From Lineolata rhizophorae (lineage: Eukaryota; Ascomycota; Dothideomycetes; Lineolatales; Lineolataceae), in NCBI GenBank assembly GCA_010093515.1, contig MU001689.1:3784-67783 (forward strand): a stretch of 64,000 nt of DNA, in the 5' to 3' direction. This document shows positions 22,401 through 32,478 of the stretch, one piece after another. A program made the translations under genes and the position numbers. The notes under the pieces are model-generated. The model was given only the letters and a program-made list of their open reading frames with translations, had not been told where the DNA came from and did no database searches. Numbering within the stretch: position 1 is the stretch's first letter; every line of letters begins with the position of its first letter.

Positions 22401-22934
22401 CTAGACCGCCTCCTCGGAAAAAGCTGACTCGATCGGTTTGTCCATGAAGCTGGCGTGGCCCAGGATGGTGACGCCCGAGGCGCCGATGAGCCACAGGAGC
22501 GTCGCAAAGGGCCCCGCCCAGATGCCCAGCGGGATCGCCACCACCAGGAGGGCCGTGTAAAGCTGCGAGGTGGAGGCGCGGAAGTTGCCGACGGCGAGGT
22601 CCTGGCCTTGCAGCTTGCCGATGCCCCACATGCCGCCCACGAGCAGGAAGATGACGAAGAGCAGCACCAGGTTGGTCAGCAGCGCGTAGATGCTGAGCAT
22701 GGCGAAGACGGCGGCGTAGTTGGACGAGAAGTACGACAGGTTGTAGTTGACGCGCGACTGCACCTCGCCGAAGTTGGCGGGCTTGGACAGCCGCTTGAAG
22801 TCGAGGAACTCGGAGATGGGCCGCAGGTTGGCGAAGCGCGAGCCCAGCGATTGGGAGCGCACGTTCTCGAAGCGGCCCTGGAGATTGAGACGCGCCGTCA
22901 GGGCGTCGAGGGGGATGTTGATGCTGCGAGCCAT
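22401..22934 (-). CDS. Prenylated Rab acceptor, PRA1/Yip3 family
   Basis: PRA1/Yip3 proteins sit in ER and Golgi membranes and bind prenylated Rab GTPases during vesicle formation. The intronless frame gives 177 residues, the family's usual size. Landmarks are the N-terminal FANLRPISEFLDFKRLSKPA and EVQSRVNYNLSYFSSNYA. Two long hydrophobic hairpins follow (AVFAMLSIYALLTNLVLLFV and ALLVVAIPLGIWAGPFATLL). The C-terminus GASGVTILGHASFMDKPIES, ending in EEAV, matches the normal family end. This shows that the stop at 22401-22403 is genuine. Downstream on the same strand, a second coding frame begins without a gap. PRA1 is divergent from the ER J-protein gene across a 1.8-kb gap. Confidence 0.92.
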   Translation of the reverse strand: MARSINIPLDALTARLNLQGRFENVRSQSLGSRFANLRPISEFLDFKRLSKPANFGEVQSRVNYNLSYFSSNYAAVFAMLSIYALLTNLVLLFVIFLLVGGMWGIGKLQGQDLAVGNFRASTSQLYTALLVVAIPLGIWAGPFATLLWLIGASGVTILGHASFMDKPIESAFSEEAV

Positions 22935-24718
22935 GGTGGACGGACGGAGGCGGGGTTTGCGTTTGACGCGAAGAAGTCTTCAGGGCTGAATGCTAAGGAA
23001 AAGAAAGGGGTGTGGTGAAGAAGGTCGGGATTGATTAAAATGATTTATCTGGTAAGCGAGGTGCCTTGTTAGCGTGGAGCTACTGGGACAAAGCCAGGCA
23101 ACAAGGGTGGTATCGAGGACGATATTTCGACTTGAAGGGGAGGGATAAAGCCAGCAGCTCCAGCAGCGATGCGCGCGCGGCTGAAGATAATGAGCAATGC
23201 TGCAGCCTAGTAGCTGCAGAGCGGGCAAGCACGCACCTGAACGAGGCTGACGCGTCCCTCCGGCGCAAGAGGGCGGGTCAAAGGGGCCAAACGAAGCAAT
23301 TCGAGCGAGCGAACGAAGGCGGACAAGGCGGCAGCGGCTTTGGCGGGTGCCTGGCGGGCGTACGGACGTATGTAGAGAGAGAAAGTTGGCGGGTGGGTGG
23401 GCGAGAGACGCGAGAAAAGGGCGAGGTGGAACTTTTTCTCGGCTTCGGCGCAGGGACCACCGCACTTTCACTCGCGCCTTCCCCCGCCAAGCGGCCCGGG
23501 CGCCCCTTCCCCTTCCCCCCCTTCCGCGGCCCTAAAAAAAGGGGGTTTCGCCCCCGCCAGGCACGGCGGTATGTATCCCACGAGAGCCCAGTCAGATCTG
23601 ACTTCACATGCTTCTCTGCGCAGGTCGCCTCCCCCACAGCCACACCGAGATAGCCGGGGCTCCCGCCCTGACGATCGCTCGCCCGGGGTTTGCGGTCGCC
23701 CGGGTCGGCGGGGTGGGAACCGGGAATCCGTGGGTCACGGGCGGGCGCGTGGGTGCATGTGTGCAAGTGCACAGCAAAAGAAAAAAAAAAAGAAAAAGAG
23801 TAGATCGAAGACGAGGGGGGAACGGGGGATGGAAAAGAGGGAGGGCGATGAGGGGTAACAAGAGCGGAGGATATATACTATGTATGTGCCGGGAACCCGC
23901 AGCGGGGTGCCGTGTGGAGTGGAGTGGAGTGTCGGCCGTCCTGCTTTCCTCTGCCTGCTTTTGCCTTGCTTTTGTTTGGCCGGGGCGTGATTGATTGCTC
24001 TGGCTTTGCTTTCCTGCATGCAAAGGGCGAGCCCAAAGCACAATGACCCACAGGGGGAGTGTGTGTGCGTGAGAGGGTATGGGAGAGACCTGATCCGGAG
24101 CTCAACGCAGGGCAGAATGGCAGACAAAATATATACCAAGGCACGCCAAAGACAAGAAAAAATCCCCGACAGGTGGTTAAGACAAAAAAAAAAATAATAA
24201 ATGGCGCTTTGCTACCACATACACCTCGCAGCTGTCTGCCTCTCTCTCTCGTCAACCCGCGGACAGGTGCGTAGCAGAGGTGGTGCTTGGGCTCTCGTCT
24301 GGCCGTGGGCCCGCGCTGATTGGGCCACGTCTCGGTCTCGGCACGCCACCGCCTTCGCCCTAGCGAGGCCCAGCGCGCCAGCTGCCCGGCGCACTCCTCG
24401 CCTGCGCAACGTATCCCGCTGTGATTGCTTCCCGCCCGCATACATATGTGCCTGTGTTCCCACGCCATTGCCTGCTCTTGCTGCGACGAGCTAGTCAGTC
24501 GGCTGCTAAGGCGGCGGCCCGGCCCTGAGTCGACCCTTTTGACGCCGGCCGTTCGGCGAGAGCGCCCAGGTCAGGCGCGCTGCGGGTGATCGTCTCCAGA
24601 CTTCCCATCTCTTGTCGCCGAGGGAAAGAAGGGAACGGCCTTTGTGGTGCAACGAGGGCGCGCGCTCTACCAGCTCGTGGGCTCGGATCTAGCATCCCCC
24701 GCGCCCCGTTCGCTCACG
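22935..24718. promoter_or_regulatory. 1.8-kb divergent intergenic region between PRA1 and the ER J-protein gene
   Basis: Both flanking genes read away from this gap, so it holds both promoters and leaders. Frames up to about 195 codons exist on both strands but show no family features and overlap one another. A-rich tracts occur at 23776-23800 and 24184-24195. No RNA gene was seen. Confidence 0.5.
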
Positions 24719-26237
24719 ATGAGGAGGCCGGCCGGGGTGCTAGCCGCCTGGCTACTGCTCCTCTGGGCTGCGCTCGTCGCGGCGTGGACCAAGGAAGGTG
24801 AGCGTCCACCGAACCCAGCCATGTCGATTTCTTCGCCGCGGCCCGGTTCTCCAGCGTTCCCCCGTCTCGTCTGACTCCGCCCCTCGACAGACCACGAAAT
24901 CTTCCGCCTCCGCGACGAAGTCGCCGCCTCCGAAGGCCCCTCCGTGACCTTCTACGACTTCCTCGGCGTCTCGCCCTCCGCCTCCCAAGACGCCATCAAC
25001 AAAGCCTACCGCAAGAAGTCGCGCCTCATCCACCCGGACAAGGCCGTGCAGGCCTACATCACGACGTACGACGCGGCGGCGGCCTCCGGGCGCGCCAGCC
25101 GCCCAGCCAAGGGCGCCGCGCCCACGGTCCGCAAGAAGCCCACCCAGAAGGAGATCGCGGCCTTCAGCCGGGAGGCGAACGCGCGCTTCGCGCGGCTGGG
25201 CGTCGTGGCCGCCGTCCTGCGCGGGCCCGACCGCTCCCGCTACGACCACTTCCTGGCCCACGGCTTCCCGGCCTGGCGCGGCACCGGCTACTACTACGCC
25301 CGCTACCGCCCGGGCCTGGCCGCCGTCGCCGTCGGTCTCTTCGTCGCCCTCGGCGGGCCCGCCCACCACGCCGCCCAAGTCCTCGCCTGGCGCCGCCGCC
25401 GCGACTTCGTCCTGCGCTACGTCCGCCACGCCCGCCGCGCCGCCTGGGGCGACGAGCTCGGCATCCCCGGCCTCGACGCCTTGGGCCCCCGCGCCCCGCC
25501 TGCCGCGGATGCGCCCGGCCTCGACGCCGCCGCCGCCGCCTCCGGTGCGGCGCTGGCCCAGGACGATCCGGGCGCGGGTCGGAATCGCAAGGAGAAGCGC
25601 AGGTTGGAGAGGGAGAACAAGAAGAAGGCGGCCAAGGAGAAGGGCGGCGGCGCCGGGAATGCCGGGGCGGCGAAGGGAAGGACCGCGGCGGCGGCGGCGG
25701 CGGCGGCGGCGACGGCCGGCGGCATCAGCGAGCCCGTGGACGCCAATCTGACGTCCGGGCCCAGAGGCGCAAAGAAGCGCGTCGTGGCCGAGAACGGGAA
25801 GGTGTTGGTCGTGGATTCGGTGGGGAACGTATACCTGGAGGAGGAGACGGAGGAGGGCGAGACGCATGAGTATCTGCTCGACGTAGGTCACTTTTCTTTG
25901 CTCTTTTTTTTTTTCAATTTATTTATTTTTCTGTGCTCCTGTCTATATATTCTGGTTGTTTTGGGGCGCCAACCGGAAGCACTGATTCTTTTTTTTCCAG
26001 GTCGATGAGATTCCCAAGCCGACGTTCCGAGATACCGCCCTAGTCCGCCTCCCGGTGTGGCTCTTCAGAAAATCGGTGGGTCGCTTCGTCGGCGTCGGCA
26101 CCGATCCGCAGGAGTCGGACCTGCCGCCGGAGCTCGAGCAGGATGAGAACGGCGAGGTCACGCTGCTAGATGCCGCGACAGCGGATAACCCGAACGGGGA
26201 GGCGAGGAAGAGGAAGCCGAAGGTGAGGGGTAAGTAA
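24719..26237 (+). CDS. ER-membrane DnaJ (J-domain) protein, Erj5-like
   Basis: A J-domain co-chaperone likely facing the ER lumen, where it would stimulate BiP/Kar2. Exons are 24719-24797, 24891-25882 and 26001-26237 (435 residues). Residues about 4-22 form a signal peptide (GVLAAWLLLLWAALVAA). The J-domain follows: FYDFLGVSPSASQDAINKAY, then KKSRLIHPDKA with the essential HPD triad, and ends at RYDHFLAHGFPAW. The helix after HPD carries a roughly 45-residue Ala/Lys-rich insert before RFARLGVVAAVL. A membrane segment (GLAAVAVGLFVALGGPAH) comes next, then a Lys-rich cytosolic tail with a nine-residue poly-Ala run encoded by GCG repeats. This order matches yeast Erj5 and its fungal relatives. 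Introns contain long T tracts. It is convergent with PCH2. Confidence 0.85.
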
Positions 26238-26616
26238 GTGAATGCCTGGATGAAAGAAAAGTGCCAAGGTGGGTTTGGAATAAAAAGTGAATGGTTTCTA
26301 TTGGTTAGATGTATTAAAAAGGGGCGGCATTTCCGTTGCATGAGAAGACGGGCATGAGGAACCCAAAAATGTTGACGAGGAGTACTTCGGTTCTCTTTGC
26401 TGTATTGCATACATATACCCCTAGGGTGAAGAATACGGAGTCCTTTATATTACTAAGAAAAGCCTCGTTCTTGTCGTCAACTTTGGACCGTGTTTCGATC
26501 GCTGGAATCCTTAGAAGCCCATGGCAGTATTTCGGGACTCCGTAGTGTCATCGCTCTTTGGATGTGCCGGAGTCTGGTCGGACTCCCTAGTTTCGCCCCT
26601 TCTCCCGCAAAACTCT
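26238..26616. other. Convergent 3' gap, no gene seen
   Basis: 379 bp between the stop codons of the ER J-protein and PCH2, probably both 3' untranslated regions. Confidence 0.55.
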
Positions 26617-28645
26617 TCATTGACCACCCGTGGCCCCCAACTCTTCATCTACCGCCACCGACAGCGCAGCAAGGCCCTCAGCGACAGTACACGACTCGCC
26701 GTGCGTGTGCAGCGCGATTGCCTGGCCGGGCAGCCTGCGCAGCGCCCGCCCGCTTAGCCCCTGCGCCGGCATCGTCAGCACTACGACCACCTCTCTCATC
26801 CACGCTCGCCCCGTTCCAACCAGAGTCCAAAAGACGGCTCGGGCGCCACTCACCGCGCACCTCTCGGCGATGCCCCAGAGCTTCCGGGCCGGCGCGTCCG
26901 GCCGGTCCCACAGGTGGATGTCCATGACGGCCAGCGGCGGGATCGAACGGTACTCGACGACGTCCCAGTCGGACATGTGCGCCTCGTCCGAGAACGAGTG
27001 GGGCGTTTCTTCGTCCTCTTCGGCGGCGGCGGCGGCGGCGGCGGTGTGGCCTTTGTTAGTAGTTCCGCAGAGCTCGTCGTCGGGAGTTAGGACGTTGCAG
27101 CGGATCAGCTCGTTGATGCAGGTGCGGAGGATCTCGTAGGCGGCTTTGGGGCAGGGGTTGGAGACATGTTGCTTGATGTCGACGCGGTCGAGGAACGCGG
27201 AATCCTGCAGTGAAGTGTTAGATAGAGGTATATGGAAGGTAGGCACCGAGTAGGTAGGGCTGCTAGGACAAGACTTACAATTGCGCCGAAGAGGTTGCTC
27301 GTGCAGAGGACGATCACATTAGAACGATAACGCAGACGATCGAGCGCGGTAAGCAATTGGTTCGTCGCCTAGAATACACGTCTGTGAGCGCCGTAGACCA
27401 CGAGTGACAAGCCATCAGCATCGCATGCGGAAAAAGGAGACAAACCCGCAGAGCATCACCACACTCGGAGCCTGTGGACGCCTTCTCCCGGGACCCAGTC
27501 AATGTCTCGACCTCATCAATCAACACGCACACCAGCGTACTCTCGTCCTCGGCTACGGAGCAAATGCTCTCGAATGCCTTGGCGACGAGCTTGCCGCTCT
27601 CCCCGAACCACCGGCTTAACAGGGTTTGCGAGTTGACCTCGACGAGCCTGCCCTGCGTGAAGTGGTGTCCGAGGCGGATGGCGAGTTTTTGGGACAGGGC
27701 ACGGCTGTGCGGGTTGTTAGTTCTCGGTAGCACGCGAGATGGTATCGGTTGGAGAGGGAGTTGCGTACCAGAGCGTGGTCTTGCCGCTTCCGGGAGGGCC
27801 GTGGAGGAGTAGGAGACGGTTCCAGCTGACGACCGCCATGTCCAATGATGGCCGTCTCATCATGGCCACTACGGGGCCGTCAGCCGGACGAGGACACGTT
27901 GGGTGCTTGCGCCAGACTTGATGGCAGACGGGGCGGTGACGTACTCATCCTAGTCGTATACTTCAAGAGCTTTGCGGGGATCCCATCCTCGAACACAAGG
28001 CTGGAGTAACGCATCAGTTAGTCGGTGACAAACACTAGCTACCTACGTGACCTTCTTTTAACTTACGCATCCCATAGACCGTTCAACGACTTGCTCGGCA
28101 AGCGCGTGATCCGCAGCTGCGGCGATTCCTCCTCGTCCTCATTCTCTTCCCCAACGCTGGGTTTTGCCGGCCGCGGCGCGGGGTCATCCTCGGCGTCGTG
28201 GAGTTCGTACGCTTGAACGGCGAGGTGGGTCTCATCCAAGCGGTGGATGCTGGCGTCGCTATCTAGCGCGCTGGACGAGTCGACGACACGGATCGACTCG
28301 ATCACATCGCCATGCGACAGGGAGTCTACAGCAACCCGGGAAACCACACGAGTGAGCGAGTGGGTCAGTGAAACTCTACTACTTAGTGCCCTGGGACGCG
28401 ATATGATGCACCGAAGCCTGTGAGCTCTTGGTCGATTTTGAGCGAGAGGAAGTTCTTGCAAAGCCAATCGGTGACTTCCTCGCGGATCTAGCCGTTGGAG
28501 GGTCGAGTTAGCACGTAACACATCCCTTGTTGGGGGATGGACATACCAGATCCGTTCTCAAGAACGCTGTTGATGACGCATTGTTACGCAAGCGGACTTC
28601 GACGTTCAGTGTCGGCTTCTGCAGCGTGGCTGACGAAGCCGCCAT
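26617..28645 (-). CDS. PCH2: Pachytene checkpoint AAA+ ATPase Pch2/TRIP13
   Basis: Pch2 remodels HORMA-domain proteins such as Hop1 and Mad2 in meiotic and spindle checkpoints. Nine exons were joined: 28645-28547, 28487-28412, 28325-28067, 28000-27945, 27868-27769, 27704-27446, 27368-27279, 27204-26854 and 26760-26617. All phases agree, giving 477 residues. The N-terminal substrate-binding part begins MAASSATLQKPTLNVEVRLR. Walker A is LLLHGPPGSGKTTLCRALSQ, followed by the RLVEVNSQTLLSRWFGESGK pore-side motif. Walker B is VLIDEVETLTGSREKASTGS, and sensor 1 lies in VIVLCTSNLFGAI, with DSAFLDRVDIKQHV (arginine finger region) after it. An acidic, Ala-rich insert of about 35 residues (AAAAAAAEEDEETPHSF) interrupts the small C-terminal AAA lid. 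Intron 2 has a weaker donor (GTGCAT). Confidence 0.9.
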
Positions 28646-29022
28646 GGTCGTGCGCACTATGGCAGCTTCGGTTGGTGTCAGACGATAGAGAAGCGCATGG
28701 GAAGATATAACGGCTTGTTGACGGAGGCGGAGGTCCGATTGGTTGGTCCAGCTTCTTCCTAAAATTGCCGGATCAGGAAAGCACGAGGCAACTGACGCCT
28801 CTGACCCACAGTAGCACTCATTACCGGCACCGCGGCAGCCCAAAACAGAGCAGAGAATAGAAGTGCGCCAATTCAGATCGCATTGCATGGAATTCTCTTC
28901 GGCCATTAACCATCTACACCGCGTGTGGGTATATAACTACCAAAAAATACGCGCCTACCTGCATTCCAAGCACATCCCATGCCAATCCCAACGCCAATTA
29001 ACTCCCCACCACACCCCACTCC
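28646..29022. other. Promoter region of PCH2 and 3' end of the next gene
   Basis: 377 bp. The PCH2 frame stays open upstream to 28906, but the extra residues are not family-like, so this is read as leader and promoter. Confidence 0.5.
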
Positions 29023-30864
29023 TCAATACCTAAACATGACAATCCCCGCCCTCGTCGGATCCAGCTTCGCCAGCGCCGTCTTCTCCGCCCGATCCAACGC
29101 CAACGCCCCGTTGATAATTAAACTGACGCTCCTCCCCAACACCTCGACGTACCTGTCCCGGACCCGCGGCTCCACGTGCTCCAGGCTGATCACCGTGTCC
29201 AGCCACTCGCACACCTGCTCGTGCTGCCACTCGGGCCTGTACGCGCCGGCGGCCGGCGGCCCGGCGGCCACTCCGCCGAAGCGCCCCACGGCGCCGCCCA
29301 CGGCGCCCTCCACGGCGCCGACGACGCCCCCGGCGGGCGTCGTCGCCGGCGTCTCGCCGCGCATCTGGCTCAGGGTCCAGGGGCTCCAGGCGAGCACGGG
29401 AGCGGCGGCGTTGACGGGCAGCACGAGGGCGGGACAGCCGTCGGGCAGGTGGAAGATGAGGGAGCCGCAGCCGGGGCGGCGCGACTGCGACCACATGGCG
29501 CCGCGGTAGGGGGCGAGGCCGGCGAAGAGGACGACGAGGCGGTTCGCGCCGATGTTGCGCTGCGGGTCCGGGTCGCACAGGGCGAGCACGTGGGCCGACT
29601 CGGCGACGAGCTTGTGGGCGAGGGCGTAGTCGGCTTGGGGGTGGCGGCGGAAGGGTGTTAGCTGGGGTTGTGGAGGAAAAGAAAGAAAGGGAGGGAAGGG
29701 GAGGGGAGGGGGGCACCACCAACCTCCTACTAGCGGCCCGAAGAATTGCGCAATGGCAAAGTCGTTGGCGCGCGGCACGAGGGGCGTGCGCGCGCTGGCG
29801 AACAGATACGGGCAGAACCAGCCCTTCTCGCAGGCCTGCGGGTTGGCCGTTGGATACACGCCCGCGAAGCGCAGGTCGGCGTCCACGCCCATGAGCTTAT
29901 GCTTGATGCCGACCTGCATGCTCTTGACGTTCATCGTCGTCAGCATCTTCTCCTCCTCGGGCAACATGTGCTCCAGGATCCCCTTGTCGATGGCCTGCTC
30001 GATGATCTGAAACACGCCGTACTTGACGATGCAGCTGCCGGTGATGACGCCGGCGCCGCTCGACACGATCTCCGAGACGATGCTGTCGGCGCCGAAGATG
30101 TCGGTGACGAGGCTGTCGGCGCCCTCGACCAGCGGCGTGCCCACGGCCGCGAACGTCGTGAACAAGATCGCGTCCCGGTACCGCACGTTGGGCAGCGTGA
30201 CGGGGTTGTTGTCGCCCCAGGGCGACAGCGCCGCCGGCATCTTGAGCGTCGCCGTCGCCGTCTGCACCGACGCCCGCGCGAAGCGCCCGACCAGCGTGTC
30301 GCCCATGAAGCGCTTCACCTTGCCCGTTTTCACCTGGTCCTTGACATCCGTGGGCGCGCCCGACGGCTTGCCGCCCGTGGACGCTACGGCGGATAGGCCG
30401 CTCGCCGCGGCTGTGGGCGGTGGCACGTAGGCAGGGGGAGGCGGGGGTGAGGCCCATGATTGACCGCCTTGGGCTTGGGTGGGTGTTGGGGTTGAGGCAG
30501 CGGGGGCCATGAGCTGCTGCTGGAGGAGCTGGAGCTTCTCGGGAGGCATCGAAGAGAGGAGGTTTTGAATCTGCTGAGGCACCTGAGATTGCGCTGGTTG
30601 CGGCGTCTGAGACGGCTGGCCTATCTGCTGGTACATGTGCTGCTGTGGTTGAGCCATCTGCGGCACCTGAGGAGCGGCCGTCGACTGATACTGTTGCTTC
30701 TCGACTGGATATCCCTGTTGTCCTGGCGTTTGTGTGTACAGAGGAGCAGGCGAGTTGACACTGGGAGTGGGTGGAGGTGGCATTCCGGGCTGGGAGACAT
30801 TATAGGAAGGTGGAGGAGGGCCGCTGGTCGGTCCATATTGCATGTGGGCTCCTTGAGGGTACAT
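29023..30864 (-). CDS. Pro/Gln-rich N-terminus protein with a conserved globular domain, unknown function
   Basis: A 583-residue fungal protein I cannot name. Exons are 30864-29724 and 29633-29023; the 90-bp intron joins FFGPLVG to ADYALAHKLVAES. Residues 1-165 are low-complexity, rich in Pro, Gln and Ser, and contain GPPPPSYNVSQ, a PPxY motif (PPSY). From about residue 170 an ordered domain starts (KVKRFMGDTLVGRFARASVQ). It contains DAILFTTFAAVGTPLVEGAD, hydrophobic helices around SSGAGVITGSCIVKYGVFQI, LPEEEKMLTTMNVKSMQVGI and a C-terminal part ending LDPTRAGIVMFRY. The intron has no stop and is a multiple of three, so its retention would add 30 Pro-rich residues. It is divergent from the WW-PhoD gene. 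Confidence 0.72.
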   Translation of the reverse strand: MYPQGAHMQYGPTSGPPPPSYNVSQPGMPPPPTPSVNSPAPLYTQTPGQQGYPVEKQQYQSTAAPQVPQMAQPQQHMYQQIGQPSQTPQPAQSQVPQQIQNLLSSMPPEKLQLLQQQLMAPAASTPTPTQAQGGQSWASPPPPPAYVPPPTAAASGLSAVASTGGKPSGAPTDVKDQVKTGKVKRFMGDTLVGRFARASVQTATATLKMPAALSPWGDNNPVTLPNVRYRDAILFTTFAAVGTPLVEGADSLVTDIFGADSIVSEIVSSGAGVITGSCIVKYGVFQIIEQAIDKGILEHMLPEEEKMLTTMNVKSMQVGIKHKLMGVDADLRFAGVYPTANPQACEKGWFCPYLFASARTPLVPRANDFAIAQFFGPLVGGWWCPPPLPFPPFLSFPPQPQLTPFRRHPQADYALAHKLVAESAHVLALCDPDPQRNIGANRLVVLFAGLAPYRGAMWSQSRRPGCGSLIFHLPDGCPALVLPVNAAAPVLAWSPWTLSQMRGETPATTPAGGVVGAVEGAVGGAVGRFGGVAAGPPAAGAYRPEWQHEQVCEWLDTVISLEHVEPRVRDRYVEVLGRSVSLIINGALALDRAEKTALAKLDPTRAGIVMFRY

Positions 30865-32478
30865 CTTCGCGTTGCCGCAGCCTCGCTACGCAGTCCTGAT
30901 GTCAAAGGGTGTTTTCGGCCGACGGGGAATTACGAGAACGGGTTGATGGCTGGAACGCTCAACCCTGGAACAAAGGAAAATCCTCTGAACGTAAACGACA
31001 GGAGGGGTACAACGAGAGACTGTAGACGGAAGAGATGGAGGAAAAGAACGAGAGAAGGAAAAAAGGAGGGGGGCTTGGGAGAGTTCCGCATTTAGTTCTA
31101 CGCTGTTTTTGGCGTCGAGTCTAGACTCGAGGCTCCAGAGCCTCGTCTCCGGCTCAGCTTTGGATTCAGCCGCACATGGCGCGCAGAAATTGTCGTCGAA
31201 AAGCGACACACACCTTCCCAGACGCGTGTTAGTCGAACACGAGCACGCCAAGTGGTGCTGTTTCGGGCGTGGCGCGGCGCCTCAGCCAACATTGACGGGC
31301 GGGAAATAAAAGTGACAGTACATAGTCGGCATGATTTGGGGATGGACTGCTGCAGAAAGCATATTTGTTTTTTTTTTTCCTAGTCTTCGTTGAACAGCAG
31401 TTGGGATATGCAGGTACGCAGTTTAGCGACGGGCTTGCTTATCCCTGAGCCGTCTGCTGCTCTGGCTTGGCATGCAGGTATCTAGGGTCTCGCCGGTCAG
31501 TCGAAGTCTGCCACGAAAGGGGTTGGCCGACCCTATAAGTACTGCTGCGTAGAGTCTGCTGTGGGACGCAGCCGGGAGGAATGTGCGAGACTCGCCTCGT
31601 CCGCATCATCCCGGGCCAGGGACACCACGGCTTGGCGGCATCACGTGGTCGGGAATCCTCCAGCGGAAGGCGCATTGGGGGACCGACTCTATCGCTGCAT
31701 CGCGCCTGGCGCATCCGTCGCCTGCCGAGCGCTCTGCCGAGCGCGCCGCCCCTCCGGGCGTCCGCGGCCGGAAGAGCGAGCGCGAAACAGAGAGGAGGGG
31801 ACTCGCGACGGTCCGCGCCAAGTGCCTTGAAGAGTGATGGAAACGCTGGGCGGCCGCGGGACAGGCCAGAGCAGGGCGCGCCGGCGCGAGCGCGTGCATG
31901 GGCGCGCTGGTTGGCCGGGTTGGCGGCCGCCGGGATGCCGTGTCTGCGGCGGGAGGTGGTGGCACCGGGCCGCGGCGCTGTGATTGGCCGCGCCCGGGCT
32001 CGGCGCGTTGCCGCGCGCTCTCCTCCGCACGTCGCTCTCCCGCCGCCTTTGGGCGCCGCGGAGCCGCCGGCCACCAGCGAGCCACCGCCGCGCGAAGCCG
32101 TCCAGTCAGCGCCACCCGCTCCTCTGCCCGGCCGCCGCTCCTGTTGCGTCTTATATCCCTAACCCCCGAGAGCGTCTCCCTCCGACCGTTCTTGTCTGAC
32201 CACGCCGCGCCGCCCGCGGCGAATCTGCCTCGCACCAGCTCGCGTCCACTGCGCAGCCCGCCGCCCGCCGCGCCCAAACCTGCTACCCCGCTTCGAGCCG
32301 CGCCCGGCGGCCACCACCCGCGCCCGGAGAGCCGCGACGCCCGCCTGCCCTTCCCGCACGTCCACGGCCCGCTCCGCAAACGCACGATACCCGCCCGTCG
32401 GCCAAAAATAAACCCCGCGTCAAGCCTCCGGCTTCGGTCCCGCGCGACGACCGCGTCTGCGTTCCGGCCGCCCCAGCC
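30865..32478. promoter_or_regulatory. 1.6-kb divergent promoter region with twin palindromes
   Basis: This lies between outward-facing genes. It contains a perfect 14-bp palindrome, CGAGTCTAGACTCG (31116-31129), overlapping an inverted repeat CGAGGCTC-CA-GAGCCTCG (31128-31145). A reversed CCAAT (ATTGG) lies at 31983-31987. The right half (31600-32470) is very GC-rich and gives compositional open frames on both strands. It is probably the untranslated leader of the WW-PhoD gene. Confidence 0.5.
31116..31145. promoter_or_regulatory. Overlapping palindrome pair
   Basis: Two inverted repeats share the CG at 31128-31129: CGAGTCTAGACTCG, then CGAGGCTC with GAGCCTCG around a 2-base centre. They lie about 250 bp upstream of the Pro/Gln-rich gene. 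Symmetric sites of this size suit dimeric transcription factors, but no factor is known. Confidence 0.4.

Noticed and set aside
24752-25891. A 379-codon minus-strand frame opposite the J-protein gene
   Set aside because: It is antisense to a clear J-domain coding exon, and its openness follows from GC-rich third positions.
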